Made by a program: the position numbers and the translations under genes. 64,000 nucleotides of DNA. Source: Benincasa hispida. Its lineage: Eukaryota > Streptophyta > Magnoliopsida > Cucurbitales > Cucurbitaceae. Under the pieces are notes generated by a model, which saw only the letters and a list, made by a program, of their open reading frames with translations, was not told the origin of the DNA and did not search any database. Shown piece by piece: positions 46,055-57,599 of the stretch. The stretch is taken from NCBI RefSeq assembly GCF_009727055.1, contig NC_052350.1, forward strand, positions 17,778,645-17,842,644. The letters run 5' to 3'. Numbering within the stretch: position 1 is the first letter of the stretch; the number at the start of each line of letters is the position of its first letter.

Positions 46055-46800
46055 TCAAAGCATAACCAGTTGTCTATACAGTGTTGTAGCAGAATCAGTG
46101 ATACCTGAATGAGCTAATAAATCTGATGCATACTTCGCTTGAGATAGGTAGTATCCATCAAAGCATGATGAAACTTGAAGGCCAAGGAAGTAACTGAGCG
46201 GTCTTAGATCTTTCATCTCAAAATGTTCTCCTGGATAGCGTCGGAGATCCAAAATAGTATGAGGATCATCACCAGTAATGATCATATCATCCACATATAA
46301 CAGGAGGAGAACAAGTCCACGAGAAGTTTTTCGAGTAAACAGGGCAGAGTCATACGCGCTGGAGAAAAATCCAAGCTGAGTAACAATAGAGCTGAAGGTT
46401 GCAAACCAGACACGGGGAGCTTGTTTGATCCCACATAATGCACGATGAAGAAGAACAACCTTGTTAGGTGGAGAAGATACACCAGGTGGTGGTTGCATAT
46501 ACACTTCCTCAAATAGTGTGCCATTGAGGAAGACATTTTTAACATCTATTTGAAGAAGGGGCCACTGCCTGGCAGCTGCTACGGCTAATAGACTTTGGAC
46601 AGATGTCATTCGTGCAACTAGAGCAAAGGTTTCCTCATAATCAATACCATATTCCTGTGAATACCCTTTGGCCACCAGATGAACCTTATACTGTTCGATA
46701 GATTTATCAGAGCGGATCTTGATTTTATAGATCCACTTACATCTTATAGGTTTCTTGCCAGTGGTAGATCAATATACTCCCAAGTGTGAGTCTTGTCTAA
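46055..46800 (-). pseudogene. Reverse transcriptase of element D
   Basis: From about 46800: KKPIRCKWIYKIKIRSDKSIEQYK, then frame 46675-46055: VAKGYSQEYGIDYEETFALVARMTSVQ, LQIDVKNVFLNGTLFEEVYMQPPPG, LHRALCGIKQAPRVWF, LLLYVDDMIITGDD (YVDD intact), MKDLRPLSYFLGLQVS, YYLSQAKYASDLL. At 46041-46086 a filler made of two nearby copied segments replaces the codons that join RT to RNase H. Confidence 0.92.
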
Positions 46801-47087
46801 TGCCTAAAGTTCCTCATCCATAGTTTGCTACCAAAGAAGGTTAGTATAAGCCTCATGATAGGACTGCGGTTTAACTAAGGACATAGTAGTAAAAAAAAAA
46901 TGATAGTCCTTATAGATACTGTGGAGTTTCTCTTACCAAGGCAGACCGACGAATGGTGCAGGATCATAATCAACATCAAGGATAGATGGTAGATCTGGGA
47001 GTGCAGCAGAAGGAGAAGATGGAAGCTCTGGGACGGGTGGAGTGGAAGACTCATGCTCTGGGATGGGTGGGATGGAAAACAGAAGCT

Positions 47088-48560
47088 CTAGTATGAGTGG
47101 AGTGGAAGACTCATGCTCTGGTATGGGTGGAGTGGGAGACTCAAATGAAGATTCACAGGCAGAAAATAGATCTGTGGTAGGACTAGTGAAGAATGATTAT
47201 GTATCAAGAAGGGAGGCATGGAAAGAAGAAATACTAGAAAACGTACGATGTTCACAGAAGGTAACATGGTGAGAAATACGTAACCGGTTGGATATAGGAT
47301 TCCAACACCAGAATCCTTTGTGTTCAATTCCATAACCAAGAAAGCAACAAAAATGATCCTGAGGTTCAAGTTTGGAATGTTCATGGGGATGAAGTAAATC
47401 AAAGCAGGCACAACCAAAAACTTTGAAAAGAGAATAAGAGGGTGGAGTGCCATACAATTGCTCAAAAAGAGATACATTGTGGAGAACAGTATAGGGAAGG
47501 CAGTTGATAATATAGTTAGATATGAGTGCAACTTCTCCTTAAAAATTTTTAGGACAAGATGCGAAGAGAAGTTGTGCACGGATAGAGTCGAGAATATGGC
47601 GATGCTTTCTTTCAGCCTGATCGTTTTGTTGAGAGGTATAAGGACATGAGCGTTGGACAAGAGTGTCTTATTGAGTTAGGAAGGAAAGTAGGTGAGAGTC
47701 TTTATACTCCATGGCATTGTCATTCCGAAGAATTTTACTGGTTTGAGAAAACTGAGTTTGAATTATTTTAGAAAATTCAATGTAAACTTGGGTAAAGATA
47801 AAAAATTCTTAAGAAAATATATCCAAGTAAAACGAGAGTAGTCATCAATGAACAAAACAAAATATCGATAACCATTTATTGTAGAGGTAGAAGCAGGGCC
47901 CCAAACATCGGAATGAACAAGACCAAATGGTTTATCACATAGAGATGCTGAAGTAGGAAATGGCAAAGCAGGCTATTTTGCCAACTTGTAATGTAGACAA
48001 TCAAATGAATGAAATTTAAAGGAATTACTTAAGGTACCAATAAGAAATTAGGCTACGAAGTTTGTCATATGACGCATGGCCAAGACGAAGGTGCCACTGA
48101 TATGTATCGATATCTGTGATAGCTGCAGACACAGATGGCAGAGTAGAAGGCTGAAAGGACATGAGCTCAAATAATCTTCCCACCTTGCGACCTATGCCAA
48201 CCTGGATCCTGAACCTGAAAACCATGAGAGAAAAAGAGAACAGTTAGTCCCAGGTCACACAGTTGTCCAACAGAGACAAGATTAAAAGTCAAGTGCGAGA
48301 CATGATAAGTAGTGGATAGACTAATACTCAGTGTACTGATAGTCCCAACATGTGAAATAGGCATGTGGTTACCATCAGCAGAATATACCAGAGGCAGGGA
48401 TTGTACAGGGGTGGATGAAGATAGCAAGGCCATATTTAAGGTCATGTGATTGCAACAGGCTGAATTAAGGAGCCAAGATGTACCTGGTGTGATGGCAAGG
48501 GCAGAAGAATTGGGAGAGAGCACCTGTTTCAACTAGTTCTGGAGATCGCTGATCTGGATA
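47088..48560 (-). pseudogene. Protease and integrase of element D
   Basis: Protease (about 48532-48167): TPGTSWLLNSACCNHMT; the catalytic DSG/DSA motif reads NSA, so the active Asp is lost. GAG-pre-integrase (48225-48025): YQWHLRLGHASYDKLRSLI. Integrase: KPFGLVHSDVWGPA, NGYRYFVLFIDDYSRFTWIY (47966-47763), and the C-terminal domain FKVFGCACFDLLHP…FLGYGIEHKGFWCWNP (47457-47197). Frames shift several times. 46801-47087 is a low-complexity linker with repeated GGTGGAGTGGAAGACTC-like words (47035-47140). Confidence 0.9.
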
Positions 48561-48562
48561 CT

Positions 48563-50632
48563 TGGACTGTTGGGATTGGTGTCCTAATTCTCCTGGAGTC
48601 TCGTAGTTTGTAAACTTTATACACGTTGTTATGAATAAAATAAGAGTTATTTTATTTGCATTTACTCATATCCAATAAACAAAGATCCATGGTTATTGTA
48701 TGTAAACTTAAGCATGTATATGAGATATACAAGTGGATCATGCCTTAAGTAATAACCTAAAATGTCTGTAGTATAAGGATATAGGAGGGTATCTTATCCT
48801 TGTGACACTATGGATACGACCCGCTTTGTAGAGGTTTACAAGTGTTGTGAACTACTACAGATGATCTGATCCTGACCATTCACATGGAGACATGCGAGTG
48901 GGGGTGTCCTATATAAAAAGTTTGTATAAGACCGAACCACGAGATGATTCGTCTCTTTATATAACACCGTTGATACTTGATACTTACATCTCACTTAAAC
49001 GACCATAGGTGAAATGACCTTAATATTGAGTGTTTTGGGAACTCCTACCTTTGAGGGCATTCCTTTGATTAGTATGGGTGAGAATGTCCAGATTGCCAAC
49101 TCAATAAGCCTACCTTTTTGGGGATTTGTCTGATTGGGGAGTTGGGAACTCAGTTACACAAGATGGAATTCACTCATTCTCAAAAGCAGGGGTAAGTAGA
49201 TAGTTTGCTCTCTTAAGGGCTGATTTTGGGTCTTGAACACATCCTCTCTTTGGAAGCTTTGGAAGAGAGGACCCAGTCATAGTAGAACTATGACTTATTG
49301 TTCACTAGATGAATCAGTGGTACTTAAGGAATTAGATGTAACTACATGGGCAAAACGGTAAATTGGCCTAGGTGTACTTACGAGCGATCTGTGAAGGGTT
49401 ATCGCACTGTTGATTGGTTGATATGGACACATAATTATATATGTAGTGAGGAAAGTGCAGCTGTCGATCTTTTGGTGGAGCACCCGACAGTTAACGGATG
49501 GTGGATCTTGTGATTAAAGAGTTTAGTCAGTTATTCACATATGGTTTGAGCTTTAAGCTACAGGTCCATAAGGTCCCCTTGGTAGCTCAATGGATTCAAG
49601 TTGAGAATCAGTTCTTGGGGTTAGTTTAAAGTGTTCAAATTAACAAGAGGAAATTCAATTATATATGATATAATTGGTGCGATGTATGAGATACATCAAG
49701 TGGAGGATTAATGTAAATATGATTTACATTAAGTACCATAAAATAGAAAAAGAACTATGGTTTGTATGTTTCATGAGATGAAATATTAAAACTATGGATT
49801 ATAAATATAATATGGTAAGTTGGTTATCATATTTATTTATAATATATTAATTATTTGATAATTAAATCTTTTTCTCTAATAACCGATTGAGTGGGAGGTT
49901 ATTGGTAATTTTATGGTAACCATGAGATAAAAGAAAAGATATTTTCCTAAAATTAGGAGTTACTTGTTTCGGAAAGTTACTCACGGATAAGCTATCGAGT
50001 GAAAGAGTTTCACTAAGCGATATCCGTGCAGAGAGACTAAACGATCGTGCATGTTTGACTATACGATAGTCGTTCAGCTGATTGTTGCTAAACAATCGAG
50101 TAGCTAAGTCTATACGATAGGCTGTCTTTACTACACGATCAAGCCCATCGTTTATATGATAGACATTGTCTTATCTCCCACTTTCTCGATTGTCTACACG
50201 ATTGTTGTCCTCCAGTCTCTTCCTCAAGTGAAGATCATACAGAGCACACAATTCTTGGATTCTCACACCGAGAATACCAAGGTAACCATTGGTGGTATCC
50301 TCACTCACTTAGTGAATCGAACGTGACTCGATTGTTTTCGTGGAGGTTGTTCGTTGTGTTCGTATTGTTGGTCGTGTTGTTCCAGTCGTTGTGTTCGAGC
50401 GTTTCTATTCTTAGACACTTGGAGACTGTTCGAGGGATTCATGAAGAATGATTCTTCAAAAGTACGCATACTTTATCCCTTGATACTCTTGAAGCATACT
50501 GTAATTTCTTGTCGTGCATGACCTGTTAGTTTCCCTTCTTGTACTGTAATTATTTATGTTCAATTCAAATAGAATTTGGAACGATCATTCTGCTGCTCAT
50601 GGAAATCCTCATGTCTGATTTCCTTCATGGAT
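48563..50632 (+). mobile_element. Solo copia LTR (48568-50627), duplication TGGA(C/T)
   Basis: TGGAC (48563-48567) and TGGAT (50628-50632) flank 2060 bp starting TGTTGGGATTGGTGTCCTAA and ending GATTTCCTTCA. Same family as 17732-19836. Inserted in element D between Gag zinc knuckles and protease. CGAT-core motifs at 49990-50170 (CTAAACGATCGTGC, CTATACGATAG) lie near its 3' end. Confidence 0.92.
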
Positions 50633-51539
50633 GATTGAGGGAGGTACCACATTCGAGGCAGTGGAAGTCGTTGCGACAGTTGGAGAACCATGCTTAGGGG
50701 AATTCTTGGATTTATTGGTGTATCCTAGAGGCCGAGGTGGTTTGGTAGGATAATTGTCTAAGATATGACCCCTTCTATAGCAGTACCTACACTTAATGGT
50801 GGGACAACTAGAAAACTTGTGACCATTTTGTATGTAGTTCTTGCAAAAAATCGACTCAGTTGGAAATTGTGAAAGGCTGGTTGCGAGTGCAATGTTCGGG
50901 GAAGGAGAGGAGACTAAACCAAGTCTCCTTTCCTTAAAGAGAAATTCTTGAATCGTAGCATCAAGAGATGGTAGAGGACTGCGATGTAACAAGACAGCAC
51001 GAATAAACTTGATGTAACAAGGCAGCATGAATAAACTCATACTCAGGACGAAGCCCCATAAGGACCTTGATAAGTTGTAGATGATCTGAATTGATCTTAG
51101 CCTGATCTAATTGAGTCCAAATAGGTTGAAGAATAGCGAGATACTCATTTGTGGATTGCCTGATCTCTTGACTTGTGCCAACTAGAGTAGTATGAAGTTG
51201 ATAGTAGTGAGCAAGACCCACGGTTTGGAATCGTCTTGATAGAAAATCTCAAAGTTCTTTAGCTATGTCGAATGCATCAAACTGAGTTTGAATGGCTGGG
51301 ATGGAGGTATTACCCAACCAGGTGATTATCTGATGGTTCTTGTTGTCCCAGTTTTCTATTATGTCCACAAATTTATTGTCTTCTTCAATGACTCCTTTGA
51401 CAGGTTTAACGACATCAATTGTTACCACTCACCACAGTTTACGACCAATCAGGAAGCTCTTCATTTGATAGGCCCAAATAATATAATTGGTTCCATCAAA
51501 GATTGTGTTGATAGGGCAAAATATGTCATTTTTCTCCAT
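50633..51539 (-). pseudogene. Gag of element D
   Basis: The minus strand from the ATG at 51539 reads MEKNDIFCPINTIFDGTNY…WAYQMKSFLIG, then WLGNTSIPAIQTQFDAFDIAKEL, VGLAHYYQLHTTLVGTSQEIRQS, YLAILQPIWTQLDQAKINSDHLQLIKVLMGLRPEYEFIHAALL (retrotran_gag type), and two zinc knuckles FCKNYIQNGHKFSSC and CRYCYRRGHILDNY (the last Cys changed to Tyr). A ~20-bp repetition near 51000-51025 (GATGTAACAAG(G/A)CAGCA) and shifts break it. The 3' side is cut by the solo LTR. Confidence 0.88.
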
Positions 51540-52099
51540 TGAAAACGAGAAGGAAAAGAACCAGTAGGATTAACTTGGCTCAAAAAAAAAAAAAAAAAAA
51601 AGAGGACCGATTCGGCGGCTTGGCTTGATCACGGCTCCGCGTACGGGTTGGCATGTGGTTCTTAATGGGTTTGGGTGTGGCATGGGTCACGGCTCTGATT
51701 GCCTTCGATGTGGGGCACGGGCTCGGGTGCGGATCATGGGTCGGGTCGTGTTCTTCACGTGTTTTCGATGTAGAGCATGGGCTTGTCTTCACGGGTTAGG
51801 CGGCTCGTTTGGTTGGAGGTGCCGAATCGGGGCGTTGGAGACGCTGGAACGGATCAGGGACGTCGAGTTGTGCGACGTTGGTCTAGATTTAAGCAAGCAC
51901 CAGTAGTGTGGGGAGGTTGGATCGACCAAGTGGCAACGGTGTGGTGAGGCTAAATCGGAGCACAGACGGAGTAGGCAGGTGCTGGGAGTAGATTTCGGCG
52001 TGTGGAGGGGTTGCACGACAATGCCCTAATTTTTCCTTTAAGGCTATGAACGGACGACAATAATCAGAGAACAAGGAAAAGAAGAAACCAACTAACCTA
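51540..52099 (-). repeat. Leader of element D, GC-rich
   Basis: Between PBS and Gag. Starts with an A-run on the plus strand (51583-51600) and continues as a G-rich block (51605-52010) with repeated GGGTC/GGCTCGG/CATGGGTC words, far richer in GC than anything near it. No protein motif in the open frames. It could be an untranslated leader or a captured segment. Confidence 0.55.
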
Positions 52100-52280
52100 G
52101 CTCTGATACCATGTTGAAAACAGGACCTGAATGAATGATTTCTGTGTGTTTCTATTGATCAATTGCACGATACAAATAGCTTGATACAAGAATTAAAGTT
52201 AACTAACAAAATCCCCTGACAAAGCTCAACCTACCATCTGAAAATCCTAATAGAAGAAGACTGACTTTACACTATTAACA
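52100..52280 (-). repeat. 5' LTR and primer site of element D
   Basis: LTR 52280-52112 on the minus strand ends TTTTCAACA and is followed directly by TGGTATCAGAGC (52111-52100), a perfect tRNA-Met PBS. Confidence 0.95.
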
Positions 52281-52285
52281 TCTTT

Positions 52286-53748
52286 GATTAAAATGAATAT
52301 ATAGCTAAAAAGATTAGTTTTATACAAAATTTTAAAATATACTAGATGTATATTTCTATTGCATATCCACCAAACCAAATTCACTAGCTTTAGAATTTTT
52401 ATTTGACTTTAACTATTACAGTTTATTTAGACAGTAAAATTAACTTTATAGAAGAAGATAGACTTCTCTTAACATCCTATTATATTATTAGGTAAATAAT
52501 AATTATTTCAATTAGTATATATTCTAATGATGTATGCACAAATTAAATGTGTTGTCAATAGTACTTCATTTTCGAATATATGTCTCTTACTGTATCCTCT
52601 ACTTTCACATAAATTCATTCATCGCTTTAAAATTTAAGCACGTGAAATGAAAAAAAAAATATATCTAAAAACTAAAAAACGGACTTTATTGCAAAAGTTG
52701 GATCATGAACATTACACAAAAAGTAAGAATGGTTACCAACATCTTATATTATCTAAAAGTTGCTACATTTTATGCCAAAAAAATTCATAGCCTTAAAGTA
52801 ATTCCATCTACTTCTAAGTTCTACCAACCATGTTTTAAGTTCAACAATTTTTATGAATGAAGATTCAACCTATTAATCTTTTGATTGAAGAATGTTATGT
52901 AAAATTGAACTAGGTTGAGATTGACATGTAACTAATATCTATTTCTTTTCTTTCTAGTTGATACTGATATAGTTGGCATTAAGGGTTTGTTTGATTTAAG
53001 GTTTTCAAGATGTTCTGAAATTATGTATGAAAATAAAATTGTTAGGAATCAAAGATGATTGTGTTTGTTTGTACATGAGAATATTATCAGAATTTTATGA
53101 TAACAAATTAGCTTTGTATTTAATTTATAAAATTAATCATGGACACCTCTATAAATTTTAATAATTGATAAACAATAAATACAATTCATAGTTTTGAACA
53201 AAATTAATTATTTAACTATCAAATAATAATATTAATTAAATTATTAATTACAAGTATTTGTAAAATGAGTAATTTATAATTAAAGTTACTTGATTACATA
53301 ATTTGATGTATCATTTTGATGAATGTATATAAAGATGATGCATTAATTAATAAAACAATCAAAATCAGTTTTAAAAAATAAATATAACATTTTGTGATTA
53401 AAAATAATGAACTATAATTAATCAATGATAAAATAATTATAATTATTAAAAATAATCTAATCAAATATTAATAATATGATAATTAATTAACTATATATAT
53501 ATATATATAGTTTGTCAATGAATTAATAGTATTAATCCATTGATTATTTACCATTTGTTATATAATTAATTAATTAATTAATTTATGAGTCTGTCGTAGT
53601 TAATTTCAAATATTATAACTTAAAATTTAATATAATTTTTTTTAAAATTATAAATTTAATATTCATATATTAATAAATTTTAATAATATAAAATAAAATA
53701 ATAAATTCATGAACGAAAATAAATATATGCTGTAATGAGTAATAACAC
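52286..53748. other. AT-rich intergenic DNA
   Basis: No recognisable gene or element. Includes a (TA)9 microsatellite (53492-53509) within the palindrome AACTATA…TATAGTT and TTAA/ATTA runs (53560-53590). Very high A+T throughout 53100-53740. Confidence 0.65.
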
Positions 53749-53938
53749 CTACCGATCAGATATCAGCTGGCTAAGATCCGTTCCAGCTTGCGATGTGGAG
53801 CAAACAATTAGGTCTCGTCTTGCTTTCATTTCGATGGTTGCTTTAATGATATCGTCTTCTTCCTCAAGCTTGGAGTACTTGGGAATAAGATCATTCAACA
53901 TGAATATAAAGTAACAGTTACCATGCACCACAGCTCTT
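53749..53938 (-). CDS. Candidate host-gene exon, unidentified
   Basis: The minus strand is open for about 62 codons after TAAAG|A at 53937: AVVHGNCYFIFMLNDLIPKY, then SKLEEEDDIIKATIEMKARR and DLIVCSTSQAGTDLSQLISDR. There is no ATG start. The frame is followed by CGGTAGGT (about 53752-53745), a fair splice donor, and preceded by an AG. Composition is mixed, with many charged residues, and stands out from the AT-rich surroundings. I do not recognise the protein. It may be a relic exon or a captured fragment; no neighbouring exon was seen. Confidence 0.35.
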
Positions 53939-54065
53939 TACAAGTAAGGTATATAGTATTATACGACTATTCATTAATAGATGTAGACAAAATTAATTTC
54001 AAGTTAAAAATTGACCCATCATAAATAAAATATTTAGTTTAGCATAAAAAATGGGAAGAAGGAGA

Positions 54066-54540
54066 GTATGTGTTGGATTTTTGGCAAAATATTAGAAGCG
54101 TAGTTATCCCACATAAAAAAGATTTAGGAAAGTCATGAGTTTGTCTACATCGAAAAGGTTTAGTAAGGTCGTGGACTCCAAGCTTATGAAAGTAGTCCAT
54201 GCCTTTGGTTTTCAATAAGTTAGAAACATTTAAGTTAGTGTGCTAATTCTAATGAAATTCCTTTTATATTTTCTAGTATAAGAATGGTAAAGTATGTGTG
54301 AATAATCAAAAGCTTTGAGAGAGTGCTATTATAATTGAGATCGGGGGAGAGAATTGTTTTGTGTGATTATAACAATTTTTCACAAAGTGGATTTCTTCTT
54401 GGTAGGCCTTGGGTTTTCTTCGAGTCAGGAGATTTCCATGTAAATTCTTGTGTTTTTAGTTTTATTGCTTTCTTTTAATTTTTCTGTTATTTTTCTGCTT
54501 ATTCCTACGATAAAAGTTGGAGAGTTTTCCCAACACTATG
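54066..54540 (+). mobile_element. Solo LTR, 465 bp (54071-54535)
   Basis: Starts TGTTGGATTTTTGGC and ends TTTTCCCAACA, giving TGTTGG/CCAACA inverted ends. Flanked by GTATG (54066-54070) and CTATG (54536-54540), four of five bases equal. Contains a GTGTGATTATAACAATTTTTCAC stretch common in copia LTRs. No PBS or internal region, hence a solo LTR from a different, shorter-LTR copia family. Confidence 0.75.
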
Positions 54541-54732
54541 AACCCCAACCTTTTTTTTATAAAAAAAAAACCATTTCCCCCGAGTGTACAACAAATGAGA
54601 TAGGAAGACTTAAATATATTCGAAATCAAGAGAAGAAATACATGCCAATTGAATTGTTTTTTGTGGGTCTAAATTTTCTTCTAGGTTAAGTTACAAATTT
54701 GGTATCCATGGTTTTGAGAAAATTAGTATTTA

Positions 54733-54817
54733 GTCTATTTTATTAAATAAATAAATTGTTTGAATATTACAATTACAAACTACAGGATCCACGAGATTTA
54801 GGACATTGACCTCAACA
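54733..54817 (-). repeat. Copia LTR fragment, first 85 bp
   Basis: The minus strand from 54817 reads TGTTGAGGTCAATGTCCTAA then ATCTCGTGGATCC, resembling the LTR start at 48568. Only about 85 bp remain. Confidence 0.6.
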
Positions 54818-55047
54818 ATCAAATAGTTGCATATTAATATCTCATTAGTTGAGGTGTGGGAATAGATGCCAGGTTACATCAAGTTTTTTAATGAGATTTT
54901 GTAAAAGAAGAGAAGGATTGGTGAATTCAAAACCACGACGCTAACACAGGAGTGCAGTGTGTTGTTCAAGAAAAATCTTTTTGAAAAGCTAGCACAGAAG
55001 TGGGTGTTTGTGGGTTTAATGCTACTAAATGCCAAATAAAAAATCTC

Positions 55048-55131
55048 ATATTTTATTAAATAAATAAATTATTTGTACAATAAAATTACAAACTACAGAA
55101 CCCTACGAGATTTAGAACATCAACCCCAACA
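55048..55131 (-). repeat. Second copia LTR fragment
   Basis: The minus strand from 55131 reads TGTTGGGGTTGATGTTCTAA then ATCTCGTAGG. Same ~85 bp as 54733-54817, in the same orientation 314 bp away. The DNA between (54818-55047) is unrecognised. Confidence 0.6.
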
Positions 55132-55860
55132 CGAAATAAGGGATTTAGTAGTAACTAATGTGAAATGGTTAAGTGAACTTTTTGCAGTGGATGCCTAAGT
55201 AAGAATGGATATAGTGTTTATAACTAGACTAACTAGGGCATGTATGCAAGAAATAAGAGACGGAAGTAAATGGATGTGTTGACAAGATGGAGTATGTGTT
55301 AGAATGTATGCATTGATTCCACAACCACAAACAAGTCTTTGTAAATCAATGAATTAAAACAAGGTTGGAAAGAGCATCTGCTAATTCGTGTACATGTACT
55401 ATGCATTCATGTTCTTTTCTCACTTTGTTTATTTTTAGCATCTATCGATACTGTTGCCACATATGTCTTATCTCTAAGATGCATGCTTACTAATAATCTG
55501 GACAAATGAACAACATGGTAAACTTTATCTCTAAAGCTACTGTTGCCTTTACTTAATGAGTTCCACAGTCACTTACTTTCTCAAGTAGTTGACTATTTCT
55601 ACTTAAATCAATTAATCAAATGGATTCAAGCAACAAGAATTAAGTAAACATTACGCAAGTTGAACTTCATACACATGAAACTCATTAGATTAACATTTAG
55701 CCCCAACCCATAGTCGATTTAGTTGCTCATGGTCGATGAAAATAAGTAGGAAGATGTGGAAATGGGTGAAATCATGATTAAATTAATAGATGATGAAGTT
55801 TTCTTTACAGAATCTCAGTTCAATCAAGTTTACAATGGAAGAAGATAAAATGTAAAGGAT
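55132..55860. other. Unrecognised intergenic DNA
   Basis: I see no coding region, repeat array or element end here. Confidence 0.6.
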
Positions 55861-57590
55861 AAAGAGAAGTCAAGTCGTGATGTTCAATGTCTTAATCCTT
55901 TTGGCTTGTTTTGATGCGTACTGCTTAGTAACTGGGGTGGGAATGTGCTGGAAGTCGTCTCTCTCGAGCTCTATCTCCAGTAGCAGCTCCTTGATCAACA
56001 GTGAAAATGGTGGTCGTCAACCTCTTTCTCTCTTTTAAATGGCTGAAGAACTACTTCTATGTATGTGAGTGTAACATTGTACCATCCAACCCTCCAACTT
56101 CATCAACAGCTTCCCTTTTATAGGCAACTTCAGCTTGGCAATTTTTCTTTGACAGCATTAAATTCCATACCCTGCTTCAGTCACCTTTGCTCTGATTGGT
56201 TCAGGTGTCGCTTGTCACATCTGCCATACTTGCAACTTGTGATTTGACAGTAAGTGCACGAGCGTAATGTATCTACTTTGCGTTGGATGATGTTTGATGC
56301 ATAGGTCCATGCATCAGCTTCTCTGCAACACCCGGTGAATTTTCCTTAATTCCTGCGTTACAAGATGTTAGTAGTGTAATTTTATTCAAAGGAATGTTTT
56401 TGTATGCATTGAACGTGTATATGCAATTTTATGTACTTTTCTCTTATAATGAAAATGTTTCTCATCATTTACCCTAATTATTCCAACATTAAGAGAATAA
56501 TAACTTGTATTTCTACAAGTTATCACACCCGTAAATTTAGAATAATACTTATCCTCAAGCATTCCCAAAATAGTACCTTAGGAGAACTCACTGGATCTCA
56601 ACATAACCAGCTTAACTGCTCATCATGCTTTCTAACTTAGGAATCTAAGACCAGTGTATGGTAATGTAAGTTTGCTCCCTTCCTAAAGAAATATATCCTA
56701 AATCTTCATACGGCAAGCACATTCCTAAAAAATTCCTTTGCTTTTCTAGACATTCTTATCTTTCAAAATCATAAATGTGTTAGAAGGTTCATTCTTATGA
56801 AATACCTGTTTCCAATCATTTTTTTTTATTATTGTTTTATGCCCATCCATGTGTCGATTCAGGTAACCTACCTTCATTTTGGCTTGCCTCCACGGGTGTC
56901 ATATAAACATCCAACTACGAGTAAGTGTCCTTCAAACTAAACTCTTATCTAAGCTAGATGTTTTCTTTGGCTTAGACATTGGAGTTAGGATGTTTTATTG
57001 TGTTTGTGTTGGTCCTAGTTACTCTCTTTTGTTTTGGCTTTCCCCTACGGGTGTCATGCAGACATCCAACTACGAGTAAGTGTCATTCCCAACTAAACTC
57101 TTATCAAGTTGGGTTTTCCCTAACACTGATAGTGGAGTTCTTTTTTTTCAAAATAATAAATGAAATCATAAAAGGATCTTTACACAAGTGAATGCATCAA
57201 CTCGAACCTCGCCCCCTTCCCAAATTTTGGAGGTCAGCAAGGTCCTCATTGCTGAAAAAGAATTATAAAAATGCCTTAGAAAAATTTCAAAAAGAGGTTT
57301 GAGGTGAGGCTTGCATGCATGAAAAATTAAAGATATATTTTAGTAGAGAATTTCTAAAACATACAGTCCTAACACTTATCATTAAGACTTCTTAAGTTAC
57401 CAATAATTATTATTATCATCGAGCTCACAAAGCTGAACGCAAGACAAAGGAGTAATAACCAAAGGCAGAATAAAGGAATACACAAATCAAACACATAGGG
57501 AAAGATGGTATTGCATTCATTAAGGATAGAAATTACATGAACTACATAATAGATGAATGCATACAAAATGTATGAAAATAAAAAAGAAAT
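55861..57590 (-). mobile_element. Family G relative, minus strand (G4), degraded
   Basis: On the minus strand an interior part (about 57240-56860) has two GCATGACACCCGTAGGGG…GCCAAAACAAAAG blocks as in G1/G2. The LTR start follows: AAATTTACGGGTG then TGATAACTTGTAGAAATACA at 56525. The first 26 bases form a perfect hairpin (arms 56514-56523 and 56500-56509, loop GAAA read on the minus strand). LTR sequence is plausible down to about 55861 (TTTGATGCGTACTG, CTCTCGAGCTC), but the far end was not located. Related to, yet distinct from, G1-G3. Confidence 0.6.
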
Positions 57591-57599
57591 CCAACATCC

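Larger units (their letters stand above)
45135..52285 (-). mobile_element. Copia element D (45140-52280), duplication TCTTT
   Basis: TCTTT at 45135-45139 and 52281-52285 is a perfect 5-bp duplication. LTRs 45140-45307 (168 bp) and 52112-52280 (169 bp) both run TGTTGAAAACA…TTAACA and are visibly diverged. Minus-strand order: PBS 52111-52100, leader, gag, protease, integrase, RT, RNase H, and purine tract AAGGGGAGA next to the left LTR. Without the solo LTR at 48568-50627 the element is about 5.1 kb, a normal copia size. It has the LTR ends, PBS, PPT, all domains and the duplication, yet is full of stops. Lineage differs from A/B/C. Confidence 0.95.

Noticed and set aside
47042..47272. A Gly/Ser/Met-rich plus-strand frame with repeats (GMGGVEDSCS)
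   Set aside because: Antisense of the low-complexity integrase-RT linker of element D.
51580..52074. Overlapping Pro/His/Ser-rich frames on both strands
   Set aside because: Low stop frequency follows from high GC in the leader of element D; no domain seen.
53492..53509. The (TA)9 palindrome as an origin or cruciform element
   Set aside because: An ordinary dinucleotide microsatellite; nothing around it supports a special role.
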